NCBI GenBank assembly: GCA_963810615.1
Contig: CAWEOA010000002.1
Span: 186,001-250,000, forward strand
DNA from: JARRQJ01 sp963810615
GTDB taxonomy: Bacteria > Pseudomonadota > Gammaproteobacteria > DRLM01
DNA length: 64,000 bases
Reading direction: 5' to 3'
The position numbers and the translations under genes were made by a program. Of the stretch, positions 16,895 to 24,902 are shown piece by piece. The notes beneath the pieces are model-generated. The model ran no database searches. It was given only the letters and a program-made list of their open reading frames with translations, and was not told the origin of the DNA. Each line of letters opens with the position of its first letter. Position 1 is the stretch's first letter.

Positions 16895-17539
16895 GAAGAA
16901 TAAACGCCCTTTCCACTCAAGTCCACGGGTAGTTTACGGTCGGCGGACAACTATGATTCCGTCATGGTAACCACGAAATCGCACAAACTTCCGCCGCCAT
17001 CACCGTTAATCTATCCTCTCCACCTCGACTTTCCGGTCGACCCCGTCCATCAGACCAACCGGTACTCTGCCGCTTCCGTTCAGGGCCGCGGCCACGTGAG
17101 TTGGGGGATGATTTAAAGGGCTCTGCCCCACTGCTGTCCCATTTACTCCCGCACCTTTCGCTTCGCTCTTCCCTCCGGGATTTATGCCCTTTAGGGTAGA
17201 GGGTTGGGGTGAGGGGACAAAATCAAGTCAACCACCTGATATAAATCCCCTCATCCTGCCGGCTACGCCCCCCTCGCTTCGCTCTCCCCTGAGGGAGAAG
17301 GAACCCTGTATTTGTACAGTCGTTCTTCAATTTCATGTTGGTTCACTTTGATACAGCAAAATATATCAGGCCAATCATTGCGTTGATGAGATTTTAATTA
17401 CTTTATAGTGGGACAGCAGTGAGTCTGACACTTTTGATTTCTCGTATTTCTATAGGCAATCCATCACTGGACCTAGGCAAAAAGGACGTTTATTCTTTCT
17501 ATGCTTTTGATCAAACTTTGGATTGGAGAGGAGAGGTAA
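16895..17539. other. Non-coding interval with repeats
   Basis: It contains a second copy of GTCCACGGGTAGTT with similar left flank (near 16893-16935), an AAAGGGCTCTG fragment near 17114, the REP-like pair listed separately, and an AT-rich stretch (17330-17530) that may be the promoter of the 17540 gene. No gene was recognised. Confidence 0.4.
17144..17304. repeat. REP-like palindrome pair
   Basis: The first member (17144-17218) has TTTACTCCC, then CCCTCCGGGATTTATGCCC, then GTAGAGGGTTGGGGTGAGGGG. The second (17246-17304) is its inverse, starting CCCCTCATCCTGCC and ending CTCTCCCCTGAGGGAGAAGG. The insertion GGGATTTATGCCCTTTAG also occurs in the copy between rpmJ and secY (41688-41702). The second member matches the reverse complement of 24349-24402. 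Confidence 0.7.
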
Positions 17540-17899
17540 GTGTCATTGAAAAGAACTCTTAGTGTGTTGGGATTGGGCAGTTTTTTCTTGTGCGCCGCAG
17601 CCGGTGCGATGGCCGATGAGGTGAATCTCAATTCGCGCGCTTGGTTAGGGGATCTGCATTTATCAGACGCCCAACTTACAAAAATAAAGGGGGCGGTCGA
17701 ACAGGCGTTCAATGCGCCGATCGATGCGACATTTCAGTGTGGCAAAATTCGGATGGATTGCGAAGTCCGGGCGGCTCGTCAGTGGATGATCGATGGGGTC
17801 CCTTATCGCGATATTGTCATTTATATTCAATCCGTCGGCTCTGCTTCCAGAGCGGTTTCTAAAAAGGGCGGCAGTTGGCCGACCGTTAAGATCAAATAA
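17540..17899 (+). CDS. Hypothetical secreted protein
   Basis: The start is GTG at 17540, just after GGAGAGGAGAGG (a TTG two codons later is possible), giving 119 residues. A signal peptide is clear (TLSVLGLGSFFLCAAAGAMA-DEV). The mature part of about 94 residues has two cysteines in QCGKIRMDCEV, five residues apart, that could form a disulphide. It contains the segment AARQWMIDGVPYRDIVIYI. The family is not recognised. It lies upstream of dsbA, separated by an inverted repeat, so the thiol oxidase could act on it, though that is only proximity. Confidence 0.6.
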   Translation: MSLKRTLSVLGLGSFFLCAAAGAMADEVNLNSRAWLGDLHLSDAQLTKIKGAVEQAFNAPIDATFQCGKIRMDCEVRAARQWMIDGVPYRDIVIYIQSVGSASRAVSKKGGSWPTVKIK

Positions 17900-17978
17900 T
17901 TTCCACCGCTACGCGCTAATAGTGTTGCCGTTGCTTCAATGTTATTAGCACGCGCAGGTTGCGGACATTAAGTGCACT

Positions 17979-18035
17979 AAAAGGGTCGGTGACAACTGAA
18001 AATACGAATGATTACCATTTGTCACCGACCCCTTT
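17979..18035. repeat. Inverted repeat, GGGTCGGTGACAA arms
   Basis: AAAGGGTCGGTGACAA at 17979-17994 pairs with TTGTCACCGACCCCTTT at 18019-18035, with one extra C in the right arm and a 24-base centre. The ACCCCTTTGAT end is the type left by RAYT-linked or other small dispersed elements. It sits 26 bases before dsbA and might act as a hairpin in its leader. Confidence 0.65.
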
Positions 18036-18061
18036 GATTACAACATTTATTATGGAGAAGC

Positions 18062-18751
18062 ATGGTGCAAAAGAATAGATTACTAATTGCTGCATTGATT
18101 CTGGTAGTTGGCGAGAGCATCTTCAGTGCCTCAGCGGCGGCAGATTCACGGATATATACGCAAGGGGCCAGTTATGTGCCGGTCTCTCCAGCCCAGCCGA
18201 CCGACGTCAATCCCGGTCAAATCGAAGTAATCGAGTTCTTTTGGTACGGTTGCCCGCATTGCTTTGCACTCGAGCGGTATCTGGAACCATGGCTAAAACA
18301 AAAACCGGCAAATGTTGTCTTCAAACGAATTCCGGTTGCCATGGCGTGGGGTGAACATATGGATATTGATGGGTATGCCTACTACACTGCTCAGGCACTA
18401 GGATTGGAACCCAAGATTCACACGCCGCTATTCGATGCGATCCACCAGAATAGGCAACTCAGCTTGACCAAAGATAAAGCTGCGCTCCAGGAATTTTTAA
18501 ATGGCTACGGCATAAGCAAGCAAAACTTTGACGCGACCTGGAACTCATTTTCGGTACAATTTAAAATGAAGCAAGCCGCAGAGACGGAGAAACGTTACGG
18601 CCTGGAAGGCGTACCAACCATTATCGTCAATGGAAAATGGAAGACTGGCGCGGGATACAAGACCAGCAACGATAATTACTTGTCGCCGAGACAAATCATG
18701 CAGTGCGTGAAAATTCTTGTACAGAAGGAAGAAGCAAGGCTTAAAGGCTAA
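18062..18751 (+). CDS. dsbA: Thiol:disulphide interchange protein DsbA
   Basis: This 229-residue protein has a good ribosome-binding site (GGAGAAG) and a signal peptide ending near SAAA-DSR. The active site C64-P-H-C67 lies in EFFWYGCPHCFALE, an alpha-helical insertion follows, and cis-proline P185 lies in GVPTII. CPHC is the strongly oxidising DsbA type, so it introduces disulphides into exported proteins in the periplasm. No DsbB is in the window. It is embedded in an AT-rich accessory stretch and may be an extra copy. Confidence 0.92.
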   Translation: MVQKNRLLIAALILVVGESIFSASAAADSRIYTQGASYVPVSPAQPTDVNPGQIEVIEFFWYGCPHCFALERYLEPWLKQKPANVVFKRIPVAMAWGEHMDIDGYAYYTAQALGLEPKIHTPLFDAIHQNRQLSLTKDKAALQEFLNGYGISKQNFDATWNSFSVQFKMKQAAETEKRYGLEGVPTIIVNGKWKTGAGYKTSNDNYLSPRQIMQCVKILVQKEEARLKG

Positions 18752-18903
18752 TGGGTGACCCCGATTCGTTCAATGGCTAAGGCTCGGATTTATCGAGCCA
18801 CCACTATATTAGTAAGCTAGAATATTAGCGAAAATATGCACTCTGACCCGGGTTTTCATTCGGATTAGCCTCCCGTTTTGCGGGTTTTGTAGGAGAACGC
18901 AAA

Positions 18904-19197
18904 ATGTCATGGCTACTTGTTGTCATTGCTTATATTGTTTTGGGAATAGTAGGAGCTTTTCTCATGCAATCAAATTCGTCTAAGTATGTCGTTCAGCTTA
19001 TTTCCACATTTATTGCTATTTGGATAGTCCAATCATTCAGGGGATATTTTTATCCGTTCTTGGTGAGCGCTACCCAAGACTACTATATGATGATGTTTTT
19101 AACACTGATTGTTAGTGCCGTTATATGTGGATTCACTCTTATTCTCGCTAGGGCCCTACTCCTTATTTTAAAAATATATAAAAATCAAGAGCACTAA
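18904..19197 (+). CDS. Small membrane protein
   Basis: This 97-residue protein starts at an ATG after a good Shine-Dalgarno (AGGAGA). It has three likely membrane helices: about residues 2-21 (LLVVIAYIVLGIVGAFL), 30-43 and 62-90 (FLTLIVSAVICGFTLILA). The middle loop is aromatic-rich (FRGYFYPF). It has no recognised family. The DNA is much more AT-rich than the surrounding core genes, suggesting recent acquisition. A weak hairpin (CCCG...CGGG then TTTT) lies just upstream at 18872-18888. Confidence 0.6.
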   Translation: MSWLLVVIAYIVLGIVGAFLMQSNSSKYVVQLISTFIAIWIVQSFRGYFYPFLVSATQDYYMMMFLTLIVSAVICGFTLILARALLLILKIYKNQEH

Positions 19198-19240
19198 TTT
19201 CAATCGAGTCTGACCTTTTTGATTCGTTTAATTATCTGAG

Positions 19241-20224
19241 CTAACCCGGGTTTTTAGGTTGATCACCGCCTACTGAATTTGTAATCGTCATATCAAATAC
19301 TTTATCTTCCCCACCCTCGAACTTTGGAATCATCATCGAACTATATGTTATTCCTGCTTGAGACAGAGTCATGGCAATCACAACTGGCCGTTTTTGATCG
19401 CCCGACTTTTCAAATATATTATTAGCAGTTCCGTAGGCTATCTTTTCACCACTGAACTCCCCAGGCTTGAGCAGCAATGGCGTTGTTGTAATATCAGCCT
19501 TAAAAGTTAGATCCAGCTGTGTAAGACGATATGCATACTCATCATTATTGGTTAGTATTGTTTCTTGTGTGGGTCGCCAGTTGACTATAAATTCAAACTG
19601 GGAGGGACGCATTTCACGAGCTATTCCAAGCCAATGACGCATCACCTCTGGAGCCATACGAGAATCAGAAATAATTGCCTTAGTAAGCTCAGAGAATGAT
19701 ATAGGGTCGTCAGGAAACCCCCTATTGATAATCAAATTTGGTAACACAACAAGGTCAGGCGCCATCGCTGGCGAGCGGTCATAGTGGACCTTGCCATTTA
19801 ATATCGTGAAACGAAAATATCCCAGGGCAAGCGTTTTCAAATCATCAAGAACGTCGATCCATTGAGTCTCTTCAGCTTCCTTAATAGTCAAAGCTAATAT
19901 ATTGAATGATGCTGCCTGCTTTAAAGCATTTTTTGTATATCCTGTCTTTGACACTAGAACAGTAACATGCACTGGAAGCGAATGATGCTTTCCGTAAATT
20001 TTGTGTACCCACTCTATATTTGCCGGACGCTTCGTCGCTGTGCATTCAATGCCAATTACCAATGGCATTGCATTAACCACAGTCTCGATGACTACATCGA
20101 CTTCTACTTCGGCGCCGGTGTCTTTGTTCCGCAGCAGCTTAGATTCTGTTACTGTTGCTTGGCCAGCAAGTTGGCGTTGCAGCAGATATATTACTTGCTG
20201 AAAATCGTTGGTTCTCTTCGGCAT
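19241..20224 (-). CDS. Mrr-like restriction endonuclease-fold protein
   Basis: The start is the ATG ending at 20224 (MPKRTNDFQQ). The open frame extends further upstream but would enter purL. The product is 327 residues. Residues about 25-110 resemble the Mrr/PD-(D/E)XK catalytic fold: GAEVEVDVVIE (Asp43), then GIECTATKRPANIEWVHKIYG, then VTVLVSKTGYTKNALKQAA. In active relatives the central motif is ECK followed by RPV. Here it is ECT, so the catalytic lysine is missing unless Lys65 substitutes. The C-terminal 200 residues are unrecognised. No methylase lies nearby. It could be a restriction-derived protein with lost or changed activity. Confidence 0.55.
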   Translation of the reverse strand: MPKRTNDFQQVIYLLQRQLAGQATVTESKLLRNKDTGAEVEVDVVIETVVNAMPLVIGIECTATKRPANIEWVHKIYGKHHSLPVHVTVLVSKTGYTKNALKQAASFNILALTIKEAEETQWIDVLDDLKTLALGYFRFTILNGKVHYDRSPAMAPDLVVLPNLIINRGFPDDPISFSELTKAIISDSRMAPEVMRHWLGIAREMRPSQFEFIVNWRPTQETILTNNDEYAYRLTQLDLTFKADITTTPLLLKPGEFSGEKIAYGTANNIFEKSGDQKRPVVIAMTLSQAGITYSSMMIPKFEGGEDKVFDMTITNSVGGDQPKNPG

Positions 20225-20315
20225 AAGGTAATATTGCCCCGAATGCCTTAATGTATCTCCGGCATCTGATAACCCGCACCGGCCGCAGAACTCTCTTCCA
20301 CAGAAGACCGCCGAT

Positions 20316-23300
20316 TCACCGCCACCCCTCCGACCCCACCCACTGCCGCGCATTCCGAAACATCCTCAACCACGGCCCATCCTCACCCCACTCCGCAGGA
20401 TGCCAACTGTTCTGCGCGGCACGGAACACCCTTTCTGGATGCGGCATCATGATAGTAACGCGGCCGTCGCTGGTCGTTAGTCCGGTAATCCCCAACGGCG
20501 AACCGTTAGGATTGTAGGGATAGTGCTCAGTGGCAGCGCCAAGGTTGTCCACATAACGCAGCGCCACCGTACCGGCGGCAAGCACCTGATGAGGATTGTG
20601 CCCCTCACCGAATTCAGCACGGCCTTCTCCATGGGCCACGGCGATGGGCAGTAGTGCCCCGGCCATGCCCTGCAGGAAGATCGATGGCGATTCCAGCACT
20701 TCCACCAATGAGAAGCGCGCCTCGAATTGTTCCGAGTTGTTACGCAGGAAACGCGGCCACAGTTCGGCGCCGGGAATCATGTCGCGCAGGTGGGATAACA
20801 TCTGACAGCCGTTGCACACGCCCAGGGCGAAGCTGTCTTTACGCTGGAAGAATTCAGCGAACTGGTCGCGGGCGCGGGGATTGAAGAGGATGGACTTGGC
20901 CCAGCCGCCGCCGGCGCCCAGCACGTCACCGTAGGAGAAACCGCCGCATGCGGCTAGTCCCTGGAAGTCGTCGAGGCTGACGTTGCCCGCCAGGATATCG
21001 CTCATGTGCACGTCCACGGCGGCGAAGCCGGCGCGGTCGAAGGCCGCCGCCATTTCGGTGTGGCCGTTGACGCCCTGCTCACGCAGGATCGCCACTCGCG
21101 GCCGCACACCGCTGGCTATAAACGGCGCGGCGATGTCTTCGTCTGGATCGTAGGACATGACTGCATTCAGACCCGGATCGGCGCTGTCGAGTAGGCGGTC
21201 GTATTCCTGTTGGGCGCACAGCGGGTTGTCGCGCAGTGCCTGCATGTTGTAGCTGGTCTCGGACCAGGCGCGCTGCAGGGTGACACGCGCCTCGCGCAGG
21301 ATTTCCTTGTGGTGATGGGTGAAGATCAAATGATCTTCGTCGTTGAGTTCACCGATGACATGACTGTGCTTGCTGAGGCCCGCGCCGTGCAGGGAGGACA
21401 ACACATCGTCGGTGTCGCAATGGCGCACCTGGATCACTGCGCCCAGTTCCTCATTGAACAGAATTGCTGTCGCATCCGCGCCTAAATCGTCCAGCGCAAC
21501 GCTCACGCCCACGTGACCGGCGAAGGCCATCTCGCACAGTGTGGCGAACAAGCCGCCGTCAGAACGGTCGTGATAGGCGAGCAGCAGACCGTCGTCGTTG
21601 AGGGTTTGGATGACGTGGAAGAATTCCTTGATGGCATTGGGGTCGACCACGTCGGCGGGATGATGGCCCAGCTGTTTATAGACCTGCGCCAATGCAGAAC
21701 CGCCGAGGCGGTTGTGGCCTTTACCCAAATCGATGAGGATGAGGTCGGTGTCGCCGCAATCGCTGCGCAGCTGCGGCGTGAGGGTCTTGCGCACGTCCAG
21801 CACCGGGGCGAAGGCGCTGACGATCAGCGACAGGGGCGCGGCCATCTCGCGGCGTTCGCCGTTTTGCTGCCACACGGTCTTCATGGATAACGAATCCTTG
21901 CCCACCGGAATAGCCAGATCCAGGGCCGGGCACAGTTCCATGCCCACCGCCTTCACCGCGTCGAACAGGCCGGCATCTTCGCCGGGGTGGCCGCAGGCGG
22001 CCATCCAGTTGGCGGAGAGTTTGATGTCGCTGAGGAAGTCGATGCGCGCCGCAGCGATGTTGGTCACCGCCTCGGCTATGGCCATGCGCGCCGCGGCGGC
22101 GTGATTGAGCAGCGCCACCGGGGTACGTTCGCCCATGGCCATGGCTTCGCCGCCGTATTCGTGATAACAGCTCATGGTCACCGCGCAGTCCGCCACCGGC
22201 ACCTGCCACGGCCCCACCATCTGGTCGCGGGCCACCAGACCGGTGACGCTGCGGTCGCCGATGGTGATGAGGAAGCTCTTGTCCGCCACCGCCGGCAGAC
22301 GCAGTACCCGCAGCGCCGCCTCGCGCACATCGATAGCGCCGGTGTTGAAGTTATTCTTGTGATGGGGACGGCGCTGCACGTCGCGGAACAGCTTGGGCGG
22401 CTTGCCCAACAGCAGCGGCAGCGGCATGTCCACCGGGGAGTTGTCGAATTGGCCGTCGCCCACTATCAGATCCGTGTCCTCGGTCACCTCGCCCACCACC
22501 GCATAGGGACAGCGTTCGCGTTCGCACAGGGCCTGAAAGCGTTCCAGGTCCTCGGGCTTCACCCCCAGCACATAACGCTCCTGAGCCTCGTTGCTCCAGA
22601 TCTGCATGGGCGACATGCCGGGTTCGTCGTTGGGGATGGCGCGCAGTTCGATGCGCGCGCCGCGGCCGCTGTCGTTGACCAGTTCCGGCAGGGCGTTGGA
22701 CAGGCCGCCGGCGCCCACGTCGTGAATGGAGATGATGGGATTGGCCTCGCCCTGCTGCCAGCAGCGATCGATGACCTCCTGGCAGCGGCGCTCCATCTCG
22801 GGATTGCCGCGCTGTACCGAGGCGAAGTCCAGGGCCTCGGCGCTGGCGCCGCTGGCCACCGACGAGGCCGCGCCACCGCCCAGACCGATCAGCATCGCAG
22901 GTCCGCCCAGCACGATGAGCTGAGCCCCCGGTGGCAGGACGCCCTTGTCGACGTGCATGGGGCGGATATTGCCCACGCCGCCGGCGATCATGATGGGTTT
23001 GTGATAGCCGCGCAGCTCGGCGCCGCCGGCGCCCTCCACCTGTTGTTCATAGGTGCGGAAATAGCCGCACAGATTGGGGCGGCCGAATTCGTTGTTGAAG
23101 GCGGCGGCGCCGATGGGGCCTTCCAGCATGATGTCCAGGGCCGAGGCGATGCGCTCGGGCTTGCCGTGATCCGTCTCCCAGGGCTGTTCGGCGCCGGGGA
23201 TGCGCAGGTTGGACACCGAAAAGCCGCACAGCCCGGCCTTGGGTTTGCCGCCGCGCCCGGCGGCGCCCTCGTCGCGGATCTCGCCGCCGGAACCGGTGGC

Positions 23301-24218
23301 GGCACCGGGAAAGGGAGAGATGGCAGTAGGATGGTTGTGGGTCTCCACCTTGATGAGGATGTGGCCGTCCTCGCGCACCGGGCCGTACTCGCCGCCTTTG
23401 TCGAACCGGGGATAGAATCGTTCGGCGCGGGGACCGGCGATCACCGCGGCGTTGTCGTGGTAGGCGGAGAGGATACCGTCCGGCCAGTGGCGCGCGGTGT
23501 TGCGGATCATGTCGAACAGGCTCATGTCCTGGGCCTCGCCGTCAATGCGCCAGCCGGCGTTAAAGATCTTGTGGCGGCAGTGCTCCGAGTTGGCCTGGGC
23601 GAACATCATCAGTTCCACGTCGCTGGGATTGCGCTTGAGCTGGGCGAAGCTGTCCAGCAGGTAGTCCATCTCGTCGTCGCTGAGGGCCAGGCCCAGGCGG
23701 CGATTGGCGGCCTGCAGCGCCGCGGCGCCACCGCCTAATAAATCGATAGTCTCCATGGCGGCGGGTGCGGCAACGCTGAATAAGGCCTCCGCCTCGTCCA
23801 CGGCACCGAGAACGGTCTCGGTCATGCGATCGTGCACCAGGGGTGCCAACAGCGTCGCGGAGTGCTCCCAGCCGCTGTCGCCGCCGAAGTAATAGGCGAT
23901 GCCGCGTTCCACGCGGTGCACGGTGCTCAGACCGCAGTTATGCACGATGTCCGTAGCCTTGCTCGACCATGGCGACAGGGTGCCGAGACGCGGCACCACC
24001 AACAGCACCTCGCCCGGAGACGGCGGCAGCGATGTTTCCTCGCTCAATACCTGGGCCAACATCGCCCGTTGTTCGGCATCGAGCCGCTGCTCCACGTCCA
24101 CGAAATACACTATTTCGGCGTGAATGGTGGTGATGGCAGGGACGCGGGCGCGGACGGCGGTGAGGAGTTTGTCCAGGCGGAATGGAGACAGGGCGGAACC
24201 GCCGCGCAGATGAAGCAT
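20316..24218 (-). CDS. purL: Phosphoribosylformylglycinamidine synthase
   Basis: This 1300-residue long-form enzyme of purine synthesis converts FGAR, glutamine and ATP to FGAM. The ATG ending at 24218 is chosen because GGGGAGAA lies five to ten bases before it. The order is an N-terminal domain, a linker, two AIR-synthase-like halves (KVETHNHPTAISPFPGAATG, then a second half with IPVGKDSLSMKT), and a C-terminal class I glutaminase with nucleophile Cys in GVCNGCQMLS and a later HGEGR. Length and fused glutaminase are typical of gamma- and betaproteobacteria. purC lies upstream on the same strand, separated by repeats. Confidence 0.97.
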   Translation of the reverse strand: MLHLRGGSALSPFRLDKLLTAVRARVPAITTIHAEIVYFVDVEQRLDAEQRAMLAQVLSEETSLPPSPGEVLLVVPRLGTLSPWSSKATDIVHNCGLSTVHRVERGIAYYFGGDSGWEHSATLLAPLVHDRMTETVLGAVDEAEALFSVAAPAAMETIDLLGGGAAALQAANRRLGLALSDDEMDYLLDSFAQLKRNPSDVELMMFAQANSEHCRHKIFNAGWRIDGEAQDMSLFDMIRNTARHWPDGILSAYHDNAAVIAGPRAERFYPRFDKGGEYGPVREDGHILIKVETHNHPTAISPFPGAATGSGGEIRDEGAAGRGGKPKAGLCGFSVSNLRIPGAEQPWETDHGKPERIASALDIMLEGPIGAAAFNNEFGRPNLCGYFRTYEQQVEGAGGAELRGYHKPIMIAGGVGNIRPMHVDKGVLPPGAQLIVLGGPAMLIGLGGGAASSVASGASAEALDFASVQRGNPEMERRCQEVIDRCWQQGEANPIISIHDVGAGGLSNALPELVNDSGRGARIELRAIPNDEPGMSPMQIWSNEAQERYVLGVKPEDLERFQALCERERCPYAVVGEVTEDTDLIVGDGQFDNSPVDMPLPLLLGKPPKLFRDVQRRPHHKNNFNTGAIDVREAALRVLRLPAVADKSFLITIGDRSVTGLVARDQMVGPWQVPVADCAVTMSCYHEYGGEAMAMGERTPVALLNHAAAARMAIAEAVTNIAAARIDFLSDIKLSANWMAACGHPGEDAGLFDAVKAVGMELCPALDLAIPVGKDSLSMKTVWQQNGERREMAAPLSLIVSAFAPVLDVRKTLTPQLRSDCGDTDLILIDLGKGHNRLGGSALAQVYKQLGHHPADVVDPNAIKEFFHVIQTLNDDGLLLAYHDRSDGGLFATLCEMAFAGHVGVSVALDDLGADATAILFNEELGAVIQVRHCDTDDVLSSLHGAGLSKHSHVIGELNDEDHLIFTHHHKEILREARVTLQRAWSETSYNMQALRDNPLCAQQEYDRLLDSADPGLNAVMSYDPDEDIAAPFIASGVRPRVAILREQGVNGHTEMAAAFDRAGFAAVDVHMSDILAGNVSLDDFQGLAACGGFSYGDVLGAGGGWAKSILFNPRARDQFAEFFQRKDSFALGVCNGCQMLSHLRDMIPGAELWPRFLRNNSEQFEARFSLVEVLESPSIFLQGMAGALLPIAVAHGEGRAEFGEGHNPHQVLAAGTVALRYVDNLGAATEHYPYNPNGSPLGITGLTTSDGRVTIMMPHPERVFRAAQNSWHPAEWGEDGPWLRMFRNARQWVGSEGWR

Positions 24219-24348
24219 GGATTTCTCCCCAGAGTGGCGCAAAACTTCATTTTATCACTGTGCGCGGCCGGTGCACGGGGAAAAGCGAATAGCAGGGGAT
24301 GGGAATTACCCATAACGGGCGCGGGATGGCGGCGTCACCGGGACAACG

Positions 24349-24531
24349 TCCCTTCTCCCTCAGGGGAGAGCAAAGCGAGGGGGGCGCGGCGGATAGGATG
24401 AGAGGGGTTGTACCTATCCCCTCACTCGGTTATCCCGCCGGGGTGCACGAAAACAGTTTGCACCCGTTCGGCGGGAAAAAGGTCCACCGGACCTTTTCCT
24501 TTTTCGCCTCACCTCCCGGAGGGAGAGGGGG
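24349..24531. repeat. REP-like palindrome pair
   Basis: The first member (24349-24420) starts CCCTTCTCCCTCAGGGGAGAG. The inverse member (24506-24531) reads CCTCACCTCCCGGAGGGAGAGG. They flank a structured centre with nested stems (CCCGCCG...CGGCGGG, 24434-24474). The first member is the reverse complement of 17246-17304 at most positions. Confidence 0.7.
24477..24497 (-). terminator. Possible terminator between purC and purL
   Basis: On the minus strand AAAAGGTCC-GGT-GGACCTTTT is a perfect 9-bp stem with a three-base loop running into TTTTTCCC. It lies about 400 bases downstream of purC, inside the REP-like pair. The U-rich end makes it a fair rho-independent terminator, though it could be part of the repeat only. 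Confidence 0.5.
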
Positions 24532-24611
24532 TAAAACATCCGCTTGGGTCTTGGCCTTCTCAAACAGCAACATCAACAGCGAGTATTTGAGCAGGCCGGA
24601 AAAGCCCACAT

Positions 24612-24701
24612 TGTCATTTCGAGCGTCATCGAGAAATCTTTTACCGCCTTGTTCTTGGCATGCCGAGTCTCCAAGATTTCTCGCATGTGCTCGAAATAAC
24701 A
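24612..24701. repeat. Inverted repeat, TGTCATTTCGAGCG family
   Basis: TGTCATTTCGAGCG..CGAGAAATCTT and its imperfect inverse AAGATTTCTCG...CTCGAAATAACA flank a 36-base centre. A second copy lies at 31051-31140. This is an interspersed palindromic element in non-coding DNA. Confidence 0.7.
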
Positions 24702-24716
24702 GGTTTGGCTGAGCTT

Positions 24717-24800
24717 TTAGGGGAGGTCCACACCCAAACGACGCGCCACCTCTTCATAGGCCTCGATGACGTTGCCCAGGCACTGGCGGAAGCGGTCCTT
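24717..24800 (-). pseudogene. Duplicate of the last 28 codons of purC
   Basis: On the minus strand it encodes KDRFRQCLGNVIEAYEEVAR, then RLGVDLP and a stop. The real purC end is KDRFRQNLGNVIEAYEEVAR, then RLGVDLT. The two 84-bp stretches (24717-24800 and 24903-24986) differ at nine bases. Six are synonymous, and the others give N to C and T to P. There is no start codon. The homology ends sharply upstream of the lysine codon. Confidence 0.85.
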
Positions 24801-24838
24801 TCAAACCGGCACCTCAGCAGCAAGATTCAGGAAGGATT

Positions 24839-24878
24839 CGTCATTCCGGGCGCAGCACAGCGGAGACCCGGAATGACG
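24839..24878. repeat. Short inverted repeat, CGTCATTCCGGG arms
   Basis: CGTCATTCCGGG (24839-24850) and CCCGGAATGACG (24867-24878) form perfect 12-base arms with a 16-base centre. It is the same family as the larger palindrome at 25689-25765, and it lies between purC and its duplicated 3' end. Confidence 0.75.
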
Positions 24879-24902
24879 TCAAAAGAATTAATCAGACCTT
24901 CC

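Noticed and set aside
21987..23738. 583-codon open frame antisense to purL
   Set aside because: It is a shadow of a GC-rich coding region: no ribosome-binding site, no family resemblance, and low-complexity His/Ala/Gly composition.
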